Source: Straminergon stramineum (taxonomy: Eukaryota > Streptophyta > Bryopsida > Hypnales > Calliergonaceae). From it: a stretch of 64,000 nucleotides of DNA. Positions 35,560-47,905 of this stretch are shown here, in pieces; the stretch's first letter is position 1; each line of letters opens with the position of its first letter. The notes beneath the pieces are model-generated. The model did not search any database. It saw only the letters and a list, made by a program, of their open reading frames with translations, and was not told the origin of the DNA. The stretch lies in contig OY987266.1 in NCBI GenBank assembly GCA_963920665.1, forward strand, positions 13,335,001 through 13,399,000. The letters are read 5' to 3'. Both the position numbers and the translations under genes were made by a program.

Positions 35560-36431
35560 TCCTACTTAGAACTACCATTTCTATTGCAAAGTGCTAAAAT
35601 CTTTAGAATTTTCTTTTGCATTTGTAATTGTTGGATCTTGCACTAGATTGGTATAATCATGAATGTGTTCGAAGAAATTTCAGAAATTTTGACCAAATGA
35701 ATTGCAAGCTATTTGCATTACAAGTAAAGAACCCCCTTTTTTTTGTCACCTAGCCTACCTTGATTTTAAGGCTTTGAATCTTCTTAGTTAAAAATTTCTG
35801 CACTCCACACATTGAATAAAAAAAAATTATGTTGAAAAATTGTGTTGAAAGTCAAGGAAAAAAATGTCAAAAAAATTCATTTGATTTTCATTCTTTAAAA
35901 CACTATTAAGTAGAAGTAGATGCAAGATTGAATGAAAAACTAAATTGTTAATAGCTCTAAGATGGAATTGAAATACAATAATCCCAATGGTGAGATTGTT
36001 CTAACAAGTAAACTTCATGTGGTTTAACAATTTTTTTTGAAAAATTGTTAAAAGTTCATTATAAAAATGAGTCCTATAAGTTTTTTTTAAAAGAAGATCA
36101 TTAGATTTCCCGTAAGACAAGTCATGCTCCATAACTTTCACATCACTAATTATCTAATTCAAATTAAATAAACTAAAGCTTTCCATGTATTAAGAAAAAA
36201 AATTAAAATTATTTCAAGTTTTGGTGGATTTCTTTTGTTGCCCCATGATGTGTAAATTGTGTTTAGGATGGCATAACTTTTGCTCCCAGGCACCAATTGA
36301 AATAAAAATTATATTCATGAAAAACTAATATATTTGTTCTATCTTCAAAAATAAGACAAAAAATTGAGACAATAGGAGCCTATCCCAAATCCATTTGTCC
36401 CCTCTAGGGACTTTGGTTCTTTCCGGGTTAA
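35560..36431 (+). repeat. Dispersed ~0.9-kb repeat, copy 3
   Basis: Shares GATCTTGCACTAGATTGG, GAAATTTCAGAAATTTTGACC and ATTGCAAGCTATTTGCA with 63690-63790 and, more distantly, 1840-1930 and 52734-52820. It ends TTTCCGGGTTAA at 36431. Confidence 0.6.
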
Positions 36432-38642
36432 GTATTTTAACATATCTAGGAAATTGATTTTTGAAAGATGTAAGGTAATTGCATCCAAAATTGACACTAA
36501 TAGCAACTAAGTACTTACTATTATAAAACATAAATTATTTTTATTGGATCTCATTGGCAAGTGAGAGAGGATTCACTTTTGCATGCATTATTTGAACACC
36601 GTATGAATAAGTTATAAAATTTTAAAGTATTGCATGTATGGGCACTAAAAATCAACTCTAAGCTCTCCTACGGTTTTGCATATCTTGTTTCATTAATCTC
36701 CTCGTTGCTATAGCAGTTGTCCCTGATAATTTCCAAATGCATCCCTCCCTAAAACAGTCTCCCGAGCATGTTTGGACTTTACCACTTCACAAGCATGATA
36801 ATATTCCTAAAAATTGTAACCTTCAAAACTGAAAGGTCTACCCATATACCGGTAGTGAGGGTGTCTGTGATTTAGTGTTTACAGACCTTGAACGCATTTC
36901 ACGTAAAGTTCCTGTACTGTACAAGTTCACTAAGTATTCTCCACGCAGCTACTGTACGCAGCTACACACATACAGCTGATTCTCCTAGTGGATCTCACAA
37001 TCAGCAATAGACTGAGTCGTCTATGTAGAAGTAAGCAAATATTTATATCTACATGATTGTGCTCGTATTTGCAGGCTGCCTACAGTCTTTCTCTACGCCT
37101 TACAATAAATGTACAAAAGTAGTAACCAAACGATTCAACTGCAGGCCTTGATGTTGTTTGACGATCAATTAAAGTTTGGTTCTTCACACTTTACTTTTTG
37201 TGATATCCCTACATAGTGACGCAGCTGTTATGAAGATCGTGTTGCATCCTGTCATATTTGTTTTGACTATACTCTCTGGTTTTACAAGATGATGCAAAGA
37301 GGCAAGACAAGGGTGCCAAGAACAGATATATTGTTTGGAGTTCAAGGCTTAATTGTATCACCTGTGTTAGGTCGGGGTGAATTGGGCTTTTCTTTTTACT
37401 TGCACCCCTGGAATGACTTGGAGGGGCTGAGCAAGGGGTCAGTTCACCCCGGCCTTGTGTTAGGACTACCAGCTTCTTTATGGTTGGGTCACTTTTGTGG
37501 GCATCGATATACGTTCAGCAGCTGCGGTGGCTATCAGGTTTGTAGATTGTAGAGAATGGCAGAGTTGCAAGTTACGAAGACAGCCTGTTGGCACTTCTGT
37601 TGTTTCTGTACCGGAAGATTCAGTGTAAAACTATCTTCAGTGTTACAGTGTTATGAGGTTGTAGAGACGTCATAGTATCATAGAGAGTTTTCTTATCTAG
37701 TGCTTATGTGTTTATTACAAATAGCAATTGGGTTGACTCCTGAGCAACATCATTGTTCTGGATCCTTAACTCTCGCGAGAACGCTTGTTTCCCCCTCTCC
37801 TGCGATTAGGAGTTTGAATGCAGTTCATGCAACATTCAGAATTGTTTTCCTGATTTGTCCCGGAGCAGTGTTCCGTCTTTCTCGTGTTAATTGTGAAATG
37901 TGATCACAAACTCCAAGTAAGCTCTGAAATGAGTTCATGTGCTGGAATATGGTGTACATTTTAAGAAATTCATTAGTGTTGACCATTTCTGGAGTCTATA
38001 AATAATGCCAACAACCAGAAGACAAATTTCGGGGTTCAATTTCAAATGAAAAGTGTAATTTCAATTTACCAGTAAAATATTGGATCCAGCTTCTGACATA
38101 CAAGCACCACTACGACTTGCAACACATTGACAGTGAGCCCCAGAACTCACCAAAGGACTCCTTCGAGATTTGTAATTTTAGCACTTCCAAAGCATTCAAC
38201 AATTCTACTGACAAGCTTCGCCCTGGAACACCAGGCTGGTCACAGTAGCCTTTTTGGTACCATGTGAATCATTTACTTAATAAAAAACAAGAGAACTCAT
38301 TGGAGGTCAAACTAGTGTGCAAGATTTCCCCTTCTCACACAAAATTCCAAGGATCAAAACTTTTGCACTTAAGTTACGTAATACATGGAAGGACTCATTG
38401 TCATTCATCAAACACTTTTAGGCCGACATGTCATTGCAGGGTTAAAGTACATTCCCACTTGCTCTTCATGTGGGTATTATAATCTATTTTTGCTTCTTCA
38501 TTTATCTATTGTTCACACAGTCTCTATTTGATATTTGTTGAGCCTAAACAACAAACCATATGGCAAGTCTCTATAAGGTATTAGCAAACTATTTGTAGAC
38601 AACCTTGCAAGTTTTCGCAAGTATTTTGAAATATTGAATTAA
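36432..38642. other. Unassigned sequence
   Basis: 36.7-38.5 kb is less AT-rich and may be single-copy DNA. It contains the segment 37372-37460 related to 27930-27985, which forms its own small inverted repeat (GGTCGGGGTGAATTGGGC against GTCAGTTCACCCCGGCC). Frames of 67-87 codons here carry no recognisable domain. Confidence 0.35.
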
Positions 38643-38960
38643 TCAAAAATGAAGATTTGAAGTCACATGGCACATCATAAATCCAATTGTCTCCTCTTGT
38701 AAAAAGAGATTATTCAAGTATCTTTTCAAAATTGAAGGAAGAGCATGGTTTTTATAGTAATTAATTATTAGATACACCAAAGAATTGCCATCCATAAAGA
38801 AAACACAATTTATTAGACTTTGTTGGATGCATAGATTTTGAAGATCCTCCAAAATCCAAGACAAGTCTAGATAACAATTTGTATGAAAATGGATGGAGAA
38901 GAAAAGAACATACGGATTTGCTAATAAATTTGGAATTGATTCATACCCCAAACATTGCAA
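38643..38960 (-). pseudogene. Possible retroelement RNase H-like remnant
   Basis: A 105-codon frame with a stretch (CVFFMDGNSLVYLI then a ~25-residue gap and GFMMCHV) faintly like the plant RNase H domain near the end of LINE-type polyproteins, where a hydrophobic strand plus D-S-x-x-V is followed by a His-Val segment. The similarity is weak and key positions cannot be checked, so an unrelated frame is possible. Confidence 0.2.
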
Positions 38961-39391
38961 GATACTATTTGATATCTACAACATTAATTATTGTGCAGTA
39001 GAAAGCACATTAACCAAGATACAAGTACAAAAGATGTTAAGGCCAACATTTTTTGGCAAACTATCATCATTTCAAACTTACCAATTCAACATAATATTCA
39101 ACTTATAGTCTTACACACTGATGATTGGAAGGATTTATCCTTCAAACACGCACAAAATTTCATTCAAGAAATGAAGGATTCTACAACGAGTTGAACTTGC
39201 ACTAAAAAGGACCAATTCTTCAACCTCTAACTACCTACAAGAAGACATTGCAAAGATTCCACCTCATCCAAAAAGATTTAGACATTAAGCATTCATTATA
39301 AATAGTTAAAAGATAGTCTATATTGTTGCGTTTTCAATGTTTCAAAGATAAAGACTATTAATAAAAAAAATAATCTTTATAATAGATCTAA
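38961..39391. other. No recognisable feature
   Basis: AT-rich sequence with two overlapping plus-strand frames of 67-71 codons and no motif. Confidence 0.35.
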
Positions 39392-40110
39392 GGTGATTGC
39401 AAGAAACACCTATCGATTTTGTTGCATTTTGCTGATTTTTTTGGGAGCACTTTAAAATTAGAAAATTAATTTTTTTTAAATTGAAAAAATATGACTAATG
39501 TATATACCTTTAAGATGAAGGTACCCTTGGAAGGAATTGTGTAGAAAAATTCTCTAAGTAGGAAAATTAGAAAAGTGCTAAGTCTCAAGAAAATACATAC
39601 CTTAATGTTTTAATTAAGAAAAAATATTAAAAATAAGTAAATAAACGAAATAAAAACTGGCCATTTGCAACAACCCTATAGAGATGTTCATTCACCAAAA
39701 AACCCACCAAAATAATATTTTATATGTTACAAAATGCAAGCAAAAAGAAGCTCACTTTGTAGACTTTCATACCACAAAAAATTAACTATTTTTAAAATTC
39801 CTTCTCTCAATAGCTATAATTCTACTAGAAGACCATGTCATCTAAATTTCAGCTCAAAATCTGTTTTTTGGGTTCTAAATAGTACTATAAACCTCCAAAT
39901 TGGCAATTGTGACATTGAATCAGGGTCTATTTGGGGATAGTAAATTATTTTTGGAAATTATGAAAAAATTAGAGGACGTGTATAATAGTCATGAGTACCT
40001 TCCCTATACATCTTGAGTCATTTGGAGCCAAAACACAAAAGTTATGGGCAAAAAACTAATCAGCACGCACTATGTGATACAAAATAGGACAAGTGTTTCT
40101 TGCAATCACC
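39392..40110. mobile_element. GATTGC-ended element, copy 1 (719 bp)
   Basis: The left end GGTGATTGCAAGAAACACC and right end GTGTTTCTTGCAATCACC are an inverted repeat of about 18 bp. The interior matches 53787-54521 in reverse and 15300-15732. No coding capacity. Superfamily unassigned; the element begins GG(G)TGATTGC and I could not fix a target duplication. Confidence 0.75.
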
Positions 40111-40575
40111 CTCCAACTTTCCTCAATATCTGATTTTGTAGGTGATTCTCTAGGACCTATACATCTTTCTATTTAAATATTTAATTACTTAATCATACAT
40201 TCAATTATATAATCACTTCATTATATTATTGCTTTTATTGTCATGAGAAGATTGAAGAGGGATCTTCATCATGAATTTTAAGTGATGATTTTTTGTTGAG
40301 CTATAATTTTGGAAGAAGATCATAGACTATTTTGCAAAATATTCTTTGTTTTTAAAGGGACACAATCATCAAAATTCACTCAAATTTTTTCAAAGAGAGA
40401 AGTAATTGTCACATTTACATGAATAATTGATATCTCATTCAAAATATAAATATTTGTGAATGTAAATAGCTTTATCAATCTAATTAAAAGAACAAATTCT
40501 ACTTCAATTATAAATATTCGGATAAAGTAACCACACCTAATTGTGATAGCTTTTTGAAATTGACCCTTGCAAATT
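40111..40575. repeat. Dispersed repeat, partner of 34950-35310
   Basis: Parallel blocks in the same orientation include GAAGATTGAAGAGG, TTTTTGTTGAGCTATAATTTTGG, AATAATTGATATCTCATTCA and AATTATAAATATTCGGATAA. No coding content. Confidence 0.55.
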
Positions 40576-41707
40576 CACTACAAGAAAATGGACACATAAG
40601 TGATTGCAGAAGAATGACTTCTTGGTTGGAATGACTAAAGAATGACTTCGTCTCTCTAATTGCACTAGCATAGCTTGCTCCATAGCATCTAAGTCATCTT
40701 GCAGTTGTTGATGCAACTTAGGAATGAGGAGTTTATGATGTTGAACCTTCATCAACTGGTTTTCGTTAATAGGGTCATCGAACTTACAACATGGACTCAA
40801 AGAATTCCACTATCGAGGCCCCAATGAAACTAGTCTAAAGCACTATCATTTATGATGATAGTGCTTCACTTCAAGGTGACTACATAATGACTTCTACATC
40901 AATGCATCAATGCAATATATAGAAAAGTTTCTTTCTTATCTTTAATTTTGTCTTATCTTTTTTGTTGTTTTTATTGTTATTTACAAATTTATTGTAATCA
41001 ATTTTTTCCTTGTTCTCCTTTTGAATCTTTTATCTCTTTTTAAATTTTTGACTTCTTCATTAATTTATTTGTTTCATTACTTGAATTATTTTAATTCTTT
41101 CTATTTTTTTTTTTAATATATTTCTCTCTTTTCTACATTTCAATTTTTTTTATTTGTTCTAATTTTTTTTTCACATTCTCTTTTCTTCTTCATTTCTTCA
41201 AATCTTTTTCAATCTTTCAAATCTCTCTACTCCTTGATTATCTTTTTCATTGTTTTATTTTAAACTTTTTTTCCAGTAGAAGACTTCTTTTGTCTTTTCC
41301 TTTGAAATCATTGCATTGCTAGAGGCCTTAACTCTTTGTTGGTGTATACTATTTTCTTCCACAAGGGTCATTGTATACTTTTTTTAAACTCCTACTAGAC
41401 ATATATGCTAGTAATGACTTTTGGAAATTTGTGCCATTGCCATTATACTACTTTTGAACACTTTATATGATTCTCATTTGAATTACTAGAGGTTCCAATA
41501 AACATACACTAAGGTATCCAAACGGGGCCAACAACAATCATCAAGTCATGTTTCCCCTGTACATAAACGACAACATCGCCTCTCCGATGCTACTACAAAA
41601 TGACTTCTTGCGATTGTTGAATGACTACTCATAAATCTTAGACTACTATACACACACTTTTCTATTACTTTGGTGCTCAGTGCACTATGATTCATTGTGT
41701 GATTTTC
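40576..41707. mobile_element. CACTA-like left end with repeated subterminal motif
   Basis: Begins CACTACAAGAAAATGG at 40576. The motif AATGACTTC(T) recurs at intervals (about 40611, 40642, 40887 and 41610, plus diverged forms), as in CACTA subterminal regions. A small hairpin (AAGCACTATCAT against ATGATAGTGCTT) is at about 40838-40868, and 40930-41300 is T-rich. I found no certain right end, so the element may be truncated by the next one. Confidence 0.5.
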
Positions 41708-42005
41708 CACTACAAGAAAAAGGGGCCCTAATTAATACAAGATGAACTGATTTGTGTTGATTGTGAAAAAAATGGAATTTTGTATATTGATTTGGTCACT
41801 TCATTTCTTGACAAAAATAGCAATCAATAGAAATGTCTTGATTGTATCCAAAAACAAAATTTGCTTCATTGATTCATAATTTATTAAACATACTTCATTA
41901 AATGAAATCTAGCCCTATTAGAAGACTGTGAGTTCCCTACAATGGGGAACTCGGTGAACTATGCCACTTCAACCTGTTGATGTGGTTGGGAGGTGACCAC
42001 ATCAA

Positions 42006-42007
<2 letters not shown>

Positions 42008-42076
<69 letters not shown>
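42008..42076. repeat. (TTA)n microsatellite, about 23 units
   Basis: An uninterrupted TTA/ATT run. The leucine-only frame reported by translation here is an artefact of the repeat. Confidence 0.98.
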
Positions 42077-42077
<1 letters not shown>

Positions 42078-42231
42078 TTTCTTTGACTTCTTTTTTAATT
42101 TCAGGGCAAAAAAAAAATTATTTTTTAGTCTTTATGACGGCTAATAGCAATCAACCATTCCCTCACTATTGCGGGAACAACGTGGGGGACAAGCCTGAAA
42201 TGGCCCTCTAGAGTTGCTTAAAAACATCTAT

Positions 42232-42580
42232 TGTAAGAAGAATTTTAGACTTCATTTTGGCATATTAGAATTATTTTTTTCAAAAACTTTAAGCTAATAA
42301 AAGGTGGGAAATCAAACCAAATTTAATCTCCAAAAATCCGTTTGACATTTTGAGCCTCCAATCAAAAGTTATAGATAAATTTCAAAGAGGAGGTTTTAAT
42401 TTGTCAAAGAAAATGTCCCTCCAACTCCTCTCTAAAATTTGCCAATAACTTTTGATTGGAGGCTCTAAATATCAAACAAATTTCTGGAGATGAAATTTGG
42501 TTTGGTTTCCCACCTTTTATTAGCTTAAAGTTTTTGAAAAAATTGTTCTACTATGTTTAAATGAGGTTATTATTCTACTT
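42232..42580. repeat. Foldback hairpin family H, copy 3
   Basis: Arms such as AGCCTCCAATCAAAAGTTAT and ATAACTTTTGATTGGAGGCT are perfect inverse copies, and pairing extends outward to TTTTAGACTTCATTT. The centre is near 42400. A partial relative is at 43320-43480. Confidence 0.8.
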
Positions 42581-43180
42581 AGAGTATACTTACTAGTTTT
42601 GACTTACCTATGAGTAGTTGAGCTCTTACTCATCTTAATCAAATATATTCCATATGGTTTGTTTTACCTCCTACCACCCTCGCTACCACCCCACTTGTAC
42701 AATGAACTTCTCTTCTCTTTGAACATCACAATAAGTGGTACATATCCCATATGGGTTGCCTTACCTCCTACCACCCTTCTTCTATAAAGAACTTGTCTTC
42801 TCCCCATTAAGAACATTACGATAAGTGGCATTCTAAGTTCAAATGTTATTTGTTTCAAGTATAGTGTAAAATTCTTTAAGATTCAATTATAAGGTGTTTC
42901 TACTAAGATAATTTTGATTATTTTTTCTTGATCAATATACCCTATGGGTATGTGTTGAGGTGGAAGGTTTGTTGACATGGTAGTGCTTTTGTGGTTAGTG
43001 TTGCCTATATAACATCTTACATGGCAAATTTTTGAATAATAATAATTGGACCAAATCAACAAATAAAAAATCAACATAGATATGTTGATTATTGTCCAAA
43101 CCAAAATATACTAACCAATATATATATATGAATATATTGATTATTATGCTTGTTTGGAAAGTGTTTTTTTTCTTGTAGTG

Positions 43181-43790
43181 TGTAGACATTTGGTACAACC
43201 ATCTTTACACTTTCCTTGCATAAAGTGAAGAGATCTAGGGCAGCTACATATGCTCCTATTTTAGAGAAGTCAAAGAGGTGACCTTGATGCTATTCTTGTA
43301 CTAAACAACTATTCCTTTCTGATTCCTCTAGCAAATTTGTCTATAACTTTTGATTTGAGGCTTGAAATCTAAAATGGATTTTGAAATATGAAAGTGAGAT
43401 TGATTTTCCAACTTTTCTTAGTTTAAGTTTTTTGAAACAAGTTAATCTATTATGCCTAATTGAAGTCTGAAATAATACTTGTAACACAATATTAATTTTT
43501 GCATTCTACTTATTCCACATGCTTTATCTCACCTCCTACCACCCCACTTGTACAAAGGGCTTCTCATTTCATGTCTTCACGCTGTAAGTGGCTTTGGAAG
43601 CCATGCAACACACCCATAGAATATGGTGTATGGTGTATGGTGTATTGCTATGAAGCTTTGAATATACTCATATGCGACTACAAATGAACTACTCCCTATA
43701 CAATTGTCATTACATTCCTTTTTTAACACATTACCCCAACTTAAAAATGACAAGAAAATAATTTCCCAAGTCCTTCAGGAGTGACCTAAT
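43181..43790. other. No gene; partial relative of repeat H
   Basis: 43320-43480 carries TATAACTTTTGATTTGAGGC and CTATTATGCCTAATTGAAG, the right arm of the foldback family. A short GGTGTAT triplication lies near 43625. Confidence 0.4.
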
Positions 43791-43792
43791 TC

Positions 43793-44246
43793 CTAATCAT
43801 CAACGCCGTCTAAGTCACCCTCATCCGAAACAGCTATATCCACCCTCTTATTTCCAACACGGTCTTGGACCTTCCACACAAGATCGTCGCCTATGTCCTC
43901 GACGTCAAAAGATGCTCTTGGATACCCTAGTTTCTGACCACCAAAGGAAGGCTTCATCCCGGTCATCGTGCTCCTTACCTGGGATGCCTTCAATTCTTGT
44001 TTCAGGAAGCACTTCGTTGTCATCATCGAAAAGGTCAACCCGCTTGTCCAATTTCAAATTGTCCTTCAACATCCTGGTCTGCTTTGGCTGTGCCATTTCA
44101 TCACGAGTGCCTCCTATGGAGACAAGCTTCCTCTTCGCCGACTTCCCAGACTCCATGTAATCCACTAAAAGGTTGCACACAGATAGAGAGGCACACGTGT
44201 CGACTTCAGTGAACCATGTCGTTACGAAATCCCGTCCAACAATCAC
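43793..44246 (-). pseudogene. Unrecognised coding-like segment with probable frameshift
   Basis: Two minus-strand frames in different phases overlap: one from 44246 (113 codons) and a second (to 43793) that continues as an acidic C-terminus. Their composition suggests they were once a single reading frame joined near 43980. A basic patch (SAKRKL) and acidic tracts are present. The local GC content is higher than in the flanks. No domain recognised; an unspliced exon boundary could also explain the shift. Confidence 0.3.
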
Positions 44247-45237
44247 CTACTGAGGACTTCGACTACTGGTAGTAAGTGCATATGGGAGCACGAAAGCATT
44301 CTTAGGGGACTGCAGGCATTGCAAGAGTAGAGGGAAGTACTTCCATGGCTACTATGGAGTATTGTGATGCGTGTGGAAATGTGAAATCAGCATTGTGTGC
44401 AGAACTTTGAGGAAAGAGTAACCCTGTTAATATAATGTCTAAGTATTACACCAGCCCTCGGTCAATGCACAGTACTTCTATACTTACAACAGGAACTATG
44501 TGTCGTCGAGATTGTTGTACTTCTAGTTCTCAGTTGTTCTCAACAAACGTCCCAAGTACCCAAAGTACTCCGACACACCGAGCACGGTAGTACTCTAGTA
44601 TTACCATCATATAAGGTGGTCAACGAATATGGGTCAACCATCCAATACGACAGACGTAACGAAGAAGAAAGCACTGGGTAGTACTGCCACACAATGTGTG
44701 CCAGAACTTATAGTAATTCATGCATTGCAAAGCATGTGCTCAACATGTGGTTCTATCGGATGAGTGACTGCAATGCAAACTGAAATCAGTGGAGAATGCT
44801 CAACACGGAAGGAACACTGGGGCCCCAGTATCGGAGTGTGTACTTAGTGCTTTCTTCACATTCAGAGGACACATTGTGCTACATGCCACAGTTTTCAAGA
44901 CTTCAAAGAAGTCGGAATGTGTCACGGAACGAAAGCTTGGAATACCCGTAAACCCTAAAAATGAAACAAAATGCATTCATTCATAGTGACAGGATGACCC
45001 TGATCTGCTTTAAATGCTTTCCTAGTTGTTGGCAGGTGCTGACATTGAGATTTGGTTTGTTTGGATAGATGATGCAAAGGCAAAAGAAAGAGACAAAATC
45101 ACGAAATTAGAGGGGAAAATTTAGCTTTACTTCAATAGTTCCAACATTTTAGTCATAGAGAATTTTTTTCGTTGTACTTTCAACGGATCAATTGTAGTAA
45201 TTGCTAAATCATCGTCAATGCACCCTAAACTAAATCC
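44247..45237. other. GC-richer sequence without a convincing gene
   Basis: Intermediate GC, no frame over 65 codons. It may be intron of a gene spanning 43.8-45.6 kb on the minus strand. Confidence 0.3.
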
Positions 45238-45588
45238 CTATAGAGCCCCACTACTTCTAGCTAAAACATCTCTACTTTCTTGCATCGCATCCTCAACAAC
45301 AACCTTATAACTAACTCTGCACTTCTCACTGACAGCTGTTGTTGGTGCACCTATTACCGTCTTCGCTTGAGATGTTGTGCGAGCTACTTCCGTTAGTAAG
45401 CCTCCTTGCTCGGAAACGACAAAAAGTGAACCACCATTTGAGTGCTTGAGCTTAGCATGTTCTTCTACCAACAAGTCGGAAGTACTCCTTAGTATAGACG
45501 GGCAATAAGGGCCCACTAACTCTAAAACTGACTCTTTTTCATTCTCTGAGTCCGAGCTAGTTGGCCTACGTCTTTTTCTCCTAAACAA
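45238..45588 (-). CDS. Candidate first exon, nuclear-like basic/acidic protein
   Basis: A frame of 116 codons starting ATG TTT AGG AGA with a basic cluster (RRKRRRP, residues 3-9) that could be a nuclear localisation signal, then an acidic Ser-rich stretch. Upstream, 45600-45880 is GC-rich, as expected for a promoter/5' UTR. It may belong with 43793-44246 on the same strand. No family recognised. Confidence 0.35.
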   Translation of the reverse strand: MFRRKRRRPTSSDSENEKESVLELVGPYCPSILRSTSDLLVEEHAKLKHSNGGSLFVVSEQGGLLTEVARTTSQAKTVIGAPTTAVSEKCRVSYKVVVEDAMQESRDVLARSSGAL

Positions 45589-47019
45589 AGGAGCATCTTT
45601 CAGAACTCTAACTCACGCAATCCAGCACTTCATCCTCTTCTTTTGCCCACCGAGAAGCACAACACCGTAGCGCCTTAAAACCGCACAGAACGAAGGCGAC
45701 GAGAAGACACTTCACGTAGATCGCTAGACGGTCCTCCAATTCACGGCGCAATTGACCGACGAAGATAGATAGATCTCTCCTTCCCTCCCGATCACGACAA
45801 GCTTCGCTCGAAATGGAACCCTAGTTGGTACCCCTCACGCTAGAACCAATGGCAATGGTCATCCATCCTAGCCGAATAGATGAGAACATTCGAAACGGCC
45901 TCCAGGTACTTCATGGAAGTCGGCGGCGATAGTAAACTCTCTCTACAGTACACTACCATGTGTCTAAACTGTAGGAAATCTACATTTTTGAATCGATGGT
46001 CCTCATCAACATTGCTCCACTACCTCATAGCACATGAAGTACCTATAGGACAGATAGTCCTATGGTTGGAAAATGTGATTTTGAGCCAAAATCGTTAAGT
46101 GTTTCTTGCAATCACCCTACATAATGGTTTTGATTATTATATTGAAAAACAATTGGAAGGGGACTTGTTGGTAGTTGAAAGTGGATTTTAGATTCTCTTA
46201 GACTACATTTTAGGGACATTGTACGAATAAACTATGAATTTTTAAAGAATTGAAAAGAAGTGTATCCAAGTGCTACCTTTGGCTCAAATGAACAAAGTCT
46301 ATACATTTTGGGTAAGAATTCCAATAGGGGTTGATTTTAGAAAGGGGTCACAATTAGGTGTTACACCTCTTAGGGAAAGGATTACAATTAGTTCTTACTT
46401 TAAGTATTTAGTGACATAGGATTTGTCATAACCCAATCCACAATTATAGAATGAAGTGCATCCAAAATGGACTTAAGATCTTTAATTTCTCTATATCAAA
46501 CAACACAAGAGGTAATGAACAAGAATAAAATTTGATTGGGTTAAGAAGATCATTTGATTGCTCAATAGATAAATCTAGCTAGAATTGCAATAGCCATTAA
46601 GCTAAGTGCACACATAATCAAATTAATTAGCAAATAAGCAAACCCACTATTGTAAAATATACATTATTTTTATGGGATTTTATTGGTACATGAAAGAGGA
46701 TTCCAACTCACATTAGTATGTGTTATTTGGATAGAATAGGAATAAATTTTGAAATTTTAAAGTATTTTTTGAAGGTGTGTTACAAATCATGACCAAGCTC
46801 TTGTCTTTGGATTGTGTACATCTTGTGTCATCAATTTCTAAATTTTAGGGTTGCTTTTCGGTCCAAATGTTGGTGTTGCATTTTGAGCAGTGATGATTAT
46901 GGTTGCACATGTGTTACAAGTGGAAAGCAAGATTGATTAGTGCTTGAAAGGACATGTTGCTTGATGTACGGACTGACAAATGCTTGTCATTTGTTTCCAA
47001 ATCAAATTCTGCACCATTA
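45589..47019. other. Upstream GC-rich stretch and repeat debris
   Basis: 45.6-45.9 kb is GC-rich and could hold a minus-strand promoter. GTGTTTCTTGCAATCACCC at 46099-46117 is a right terminus of the GATTGC-ended family without a visible left partner. The rest is AT-rich with nothing recognised. Confidence 0.4.
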
Positions 47020-47905
47020 TGAGCCTCTGAGTACTAGTTTCCCTAGAGATTTTTTTAACACATTTCTCTTAATCGACTCTATTTTGGAGCATAAATCCTC
47101 AACTCTAGTACCCCTAATTTCATCAAATTTGATGTATGGGAGCGGAGAGCCAGAAGAAGGGGAAACGAATTACTGAGGCGGTGAAGCTGTGAAGCAAGTA
47201 GAACTGAAAAGTGCCGAGTGTCTCTCATGGTACAAGTTCTCAGTAATTGTATCTTCAGTTTTTGCAGCAATTTTTGAACACCAATTTCCCATCAAATTTG
47301 TTTGAGGGAACTGAACACTCCAGCAAGTCAGAAATAAAGCCAGTAAGACAGCCTCAAGGTGGCCCAGCCAATTCGCAGTTCCTTCCCTCCTTTACCTTAG
47401 ACCTCTATAAGATCTTTAATAAGCTTTCATGAGAAGCAAATTGGGTAGACTTGGTCCTTAAGTTCCATTCAATTCCCAAGTAAATCACCATGATCTCTGA
47501 GTGAAGAAAGCCTTACACTTACCACTAAACTGCTAATTAAAAAAATATTTTGTCACATACTACATTTGTTATCATGCCAAATCGAAATCCTCCAAAGTGA
47601 AATGGTTAATACAGAAAACCCAGAGTCTTAAGGGTCACATGACTAATTTAGTTCAAATCATGCCACTCTCACCCAGGATGAATTGAAGATCCGCACTACT
47701 GTTGTCCATGGCTTTCAGAAGGCGGCTGAACCTGTCACCCATGTCATCGATCACCCAGAAATGCTCGCTTAGAACAATAAAGGTAACCACAAACTGAACC
47801 ATTTCTTATGAGTCGAGTGGCAACTCTGAAGCTCCCCATTGCATTTTGAAGGAGTTGAGCTCCCCATCAGGCATACTGAAACCAACCTTTGACGAGCTGA
47901 ATCTT
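47020..47905 (-). pseudogene. Broken, coding-like sequence, unrecognised
   Basis: Two stretches read like real protein on the minus strand, each interrupted by one in-frame TAA. In 47905-47650 a frame through SMPDGELNSFKMQWG runs into TAA (about 47811) and continues in the same frame through EHFWVIDDMGDRFSRLL to a donor-like CTGG/GTGAGAG. In 47330-47025 a frame through KTEDTITENLYHERH meets TAA and continues through YIKFDEIRGTRVEDL to a TAA near 47023. Both internal stops could derive from CAA. No domain recognised. If these are exons of one gene, it is disabled. Confidence 0.35.

Larger units (their letters stand above)
41708..43180. mobile_element. CACTA-like non-autonomous element (1,473 bp)
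   Basis: Begins CACTACAAGAAAAAGGGG and ends TTTTTTTTCTTGTAGTG, the canonical CACTA terminus at both sides. The flanking triplets (TTC and TGT) do not match, so ends from two elements may have been joined or the duplication has mutated. Inside are a trinucleotide microsatellite and a foldback repeat. No transposase visible. Confidence 0.6.

Noticed and set aside
41993..42211. Leucine-rich frame of 72 codons
   Set aside because: The leucine tract is only the translated TTA microsatellite.
41708..43180. Treating this CACTA-ended block as one certain insertion
   Set aside because: The 3-bp flanks do not match, so it is kept only at moderate confidence.
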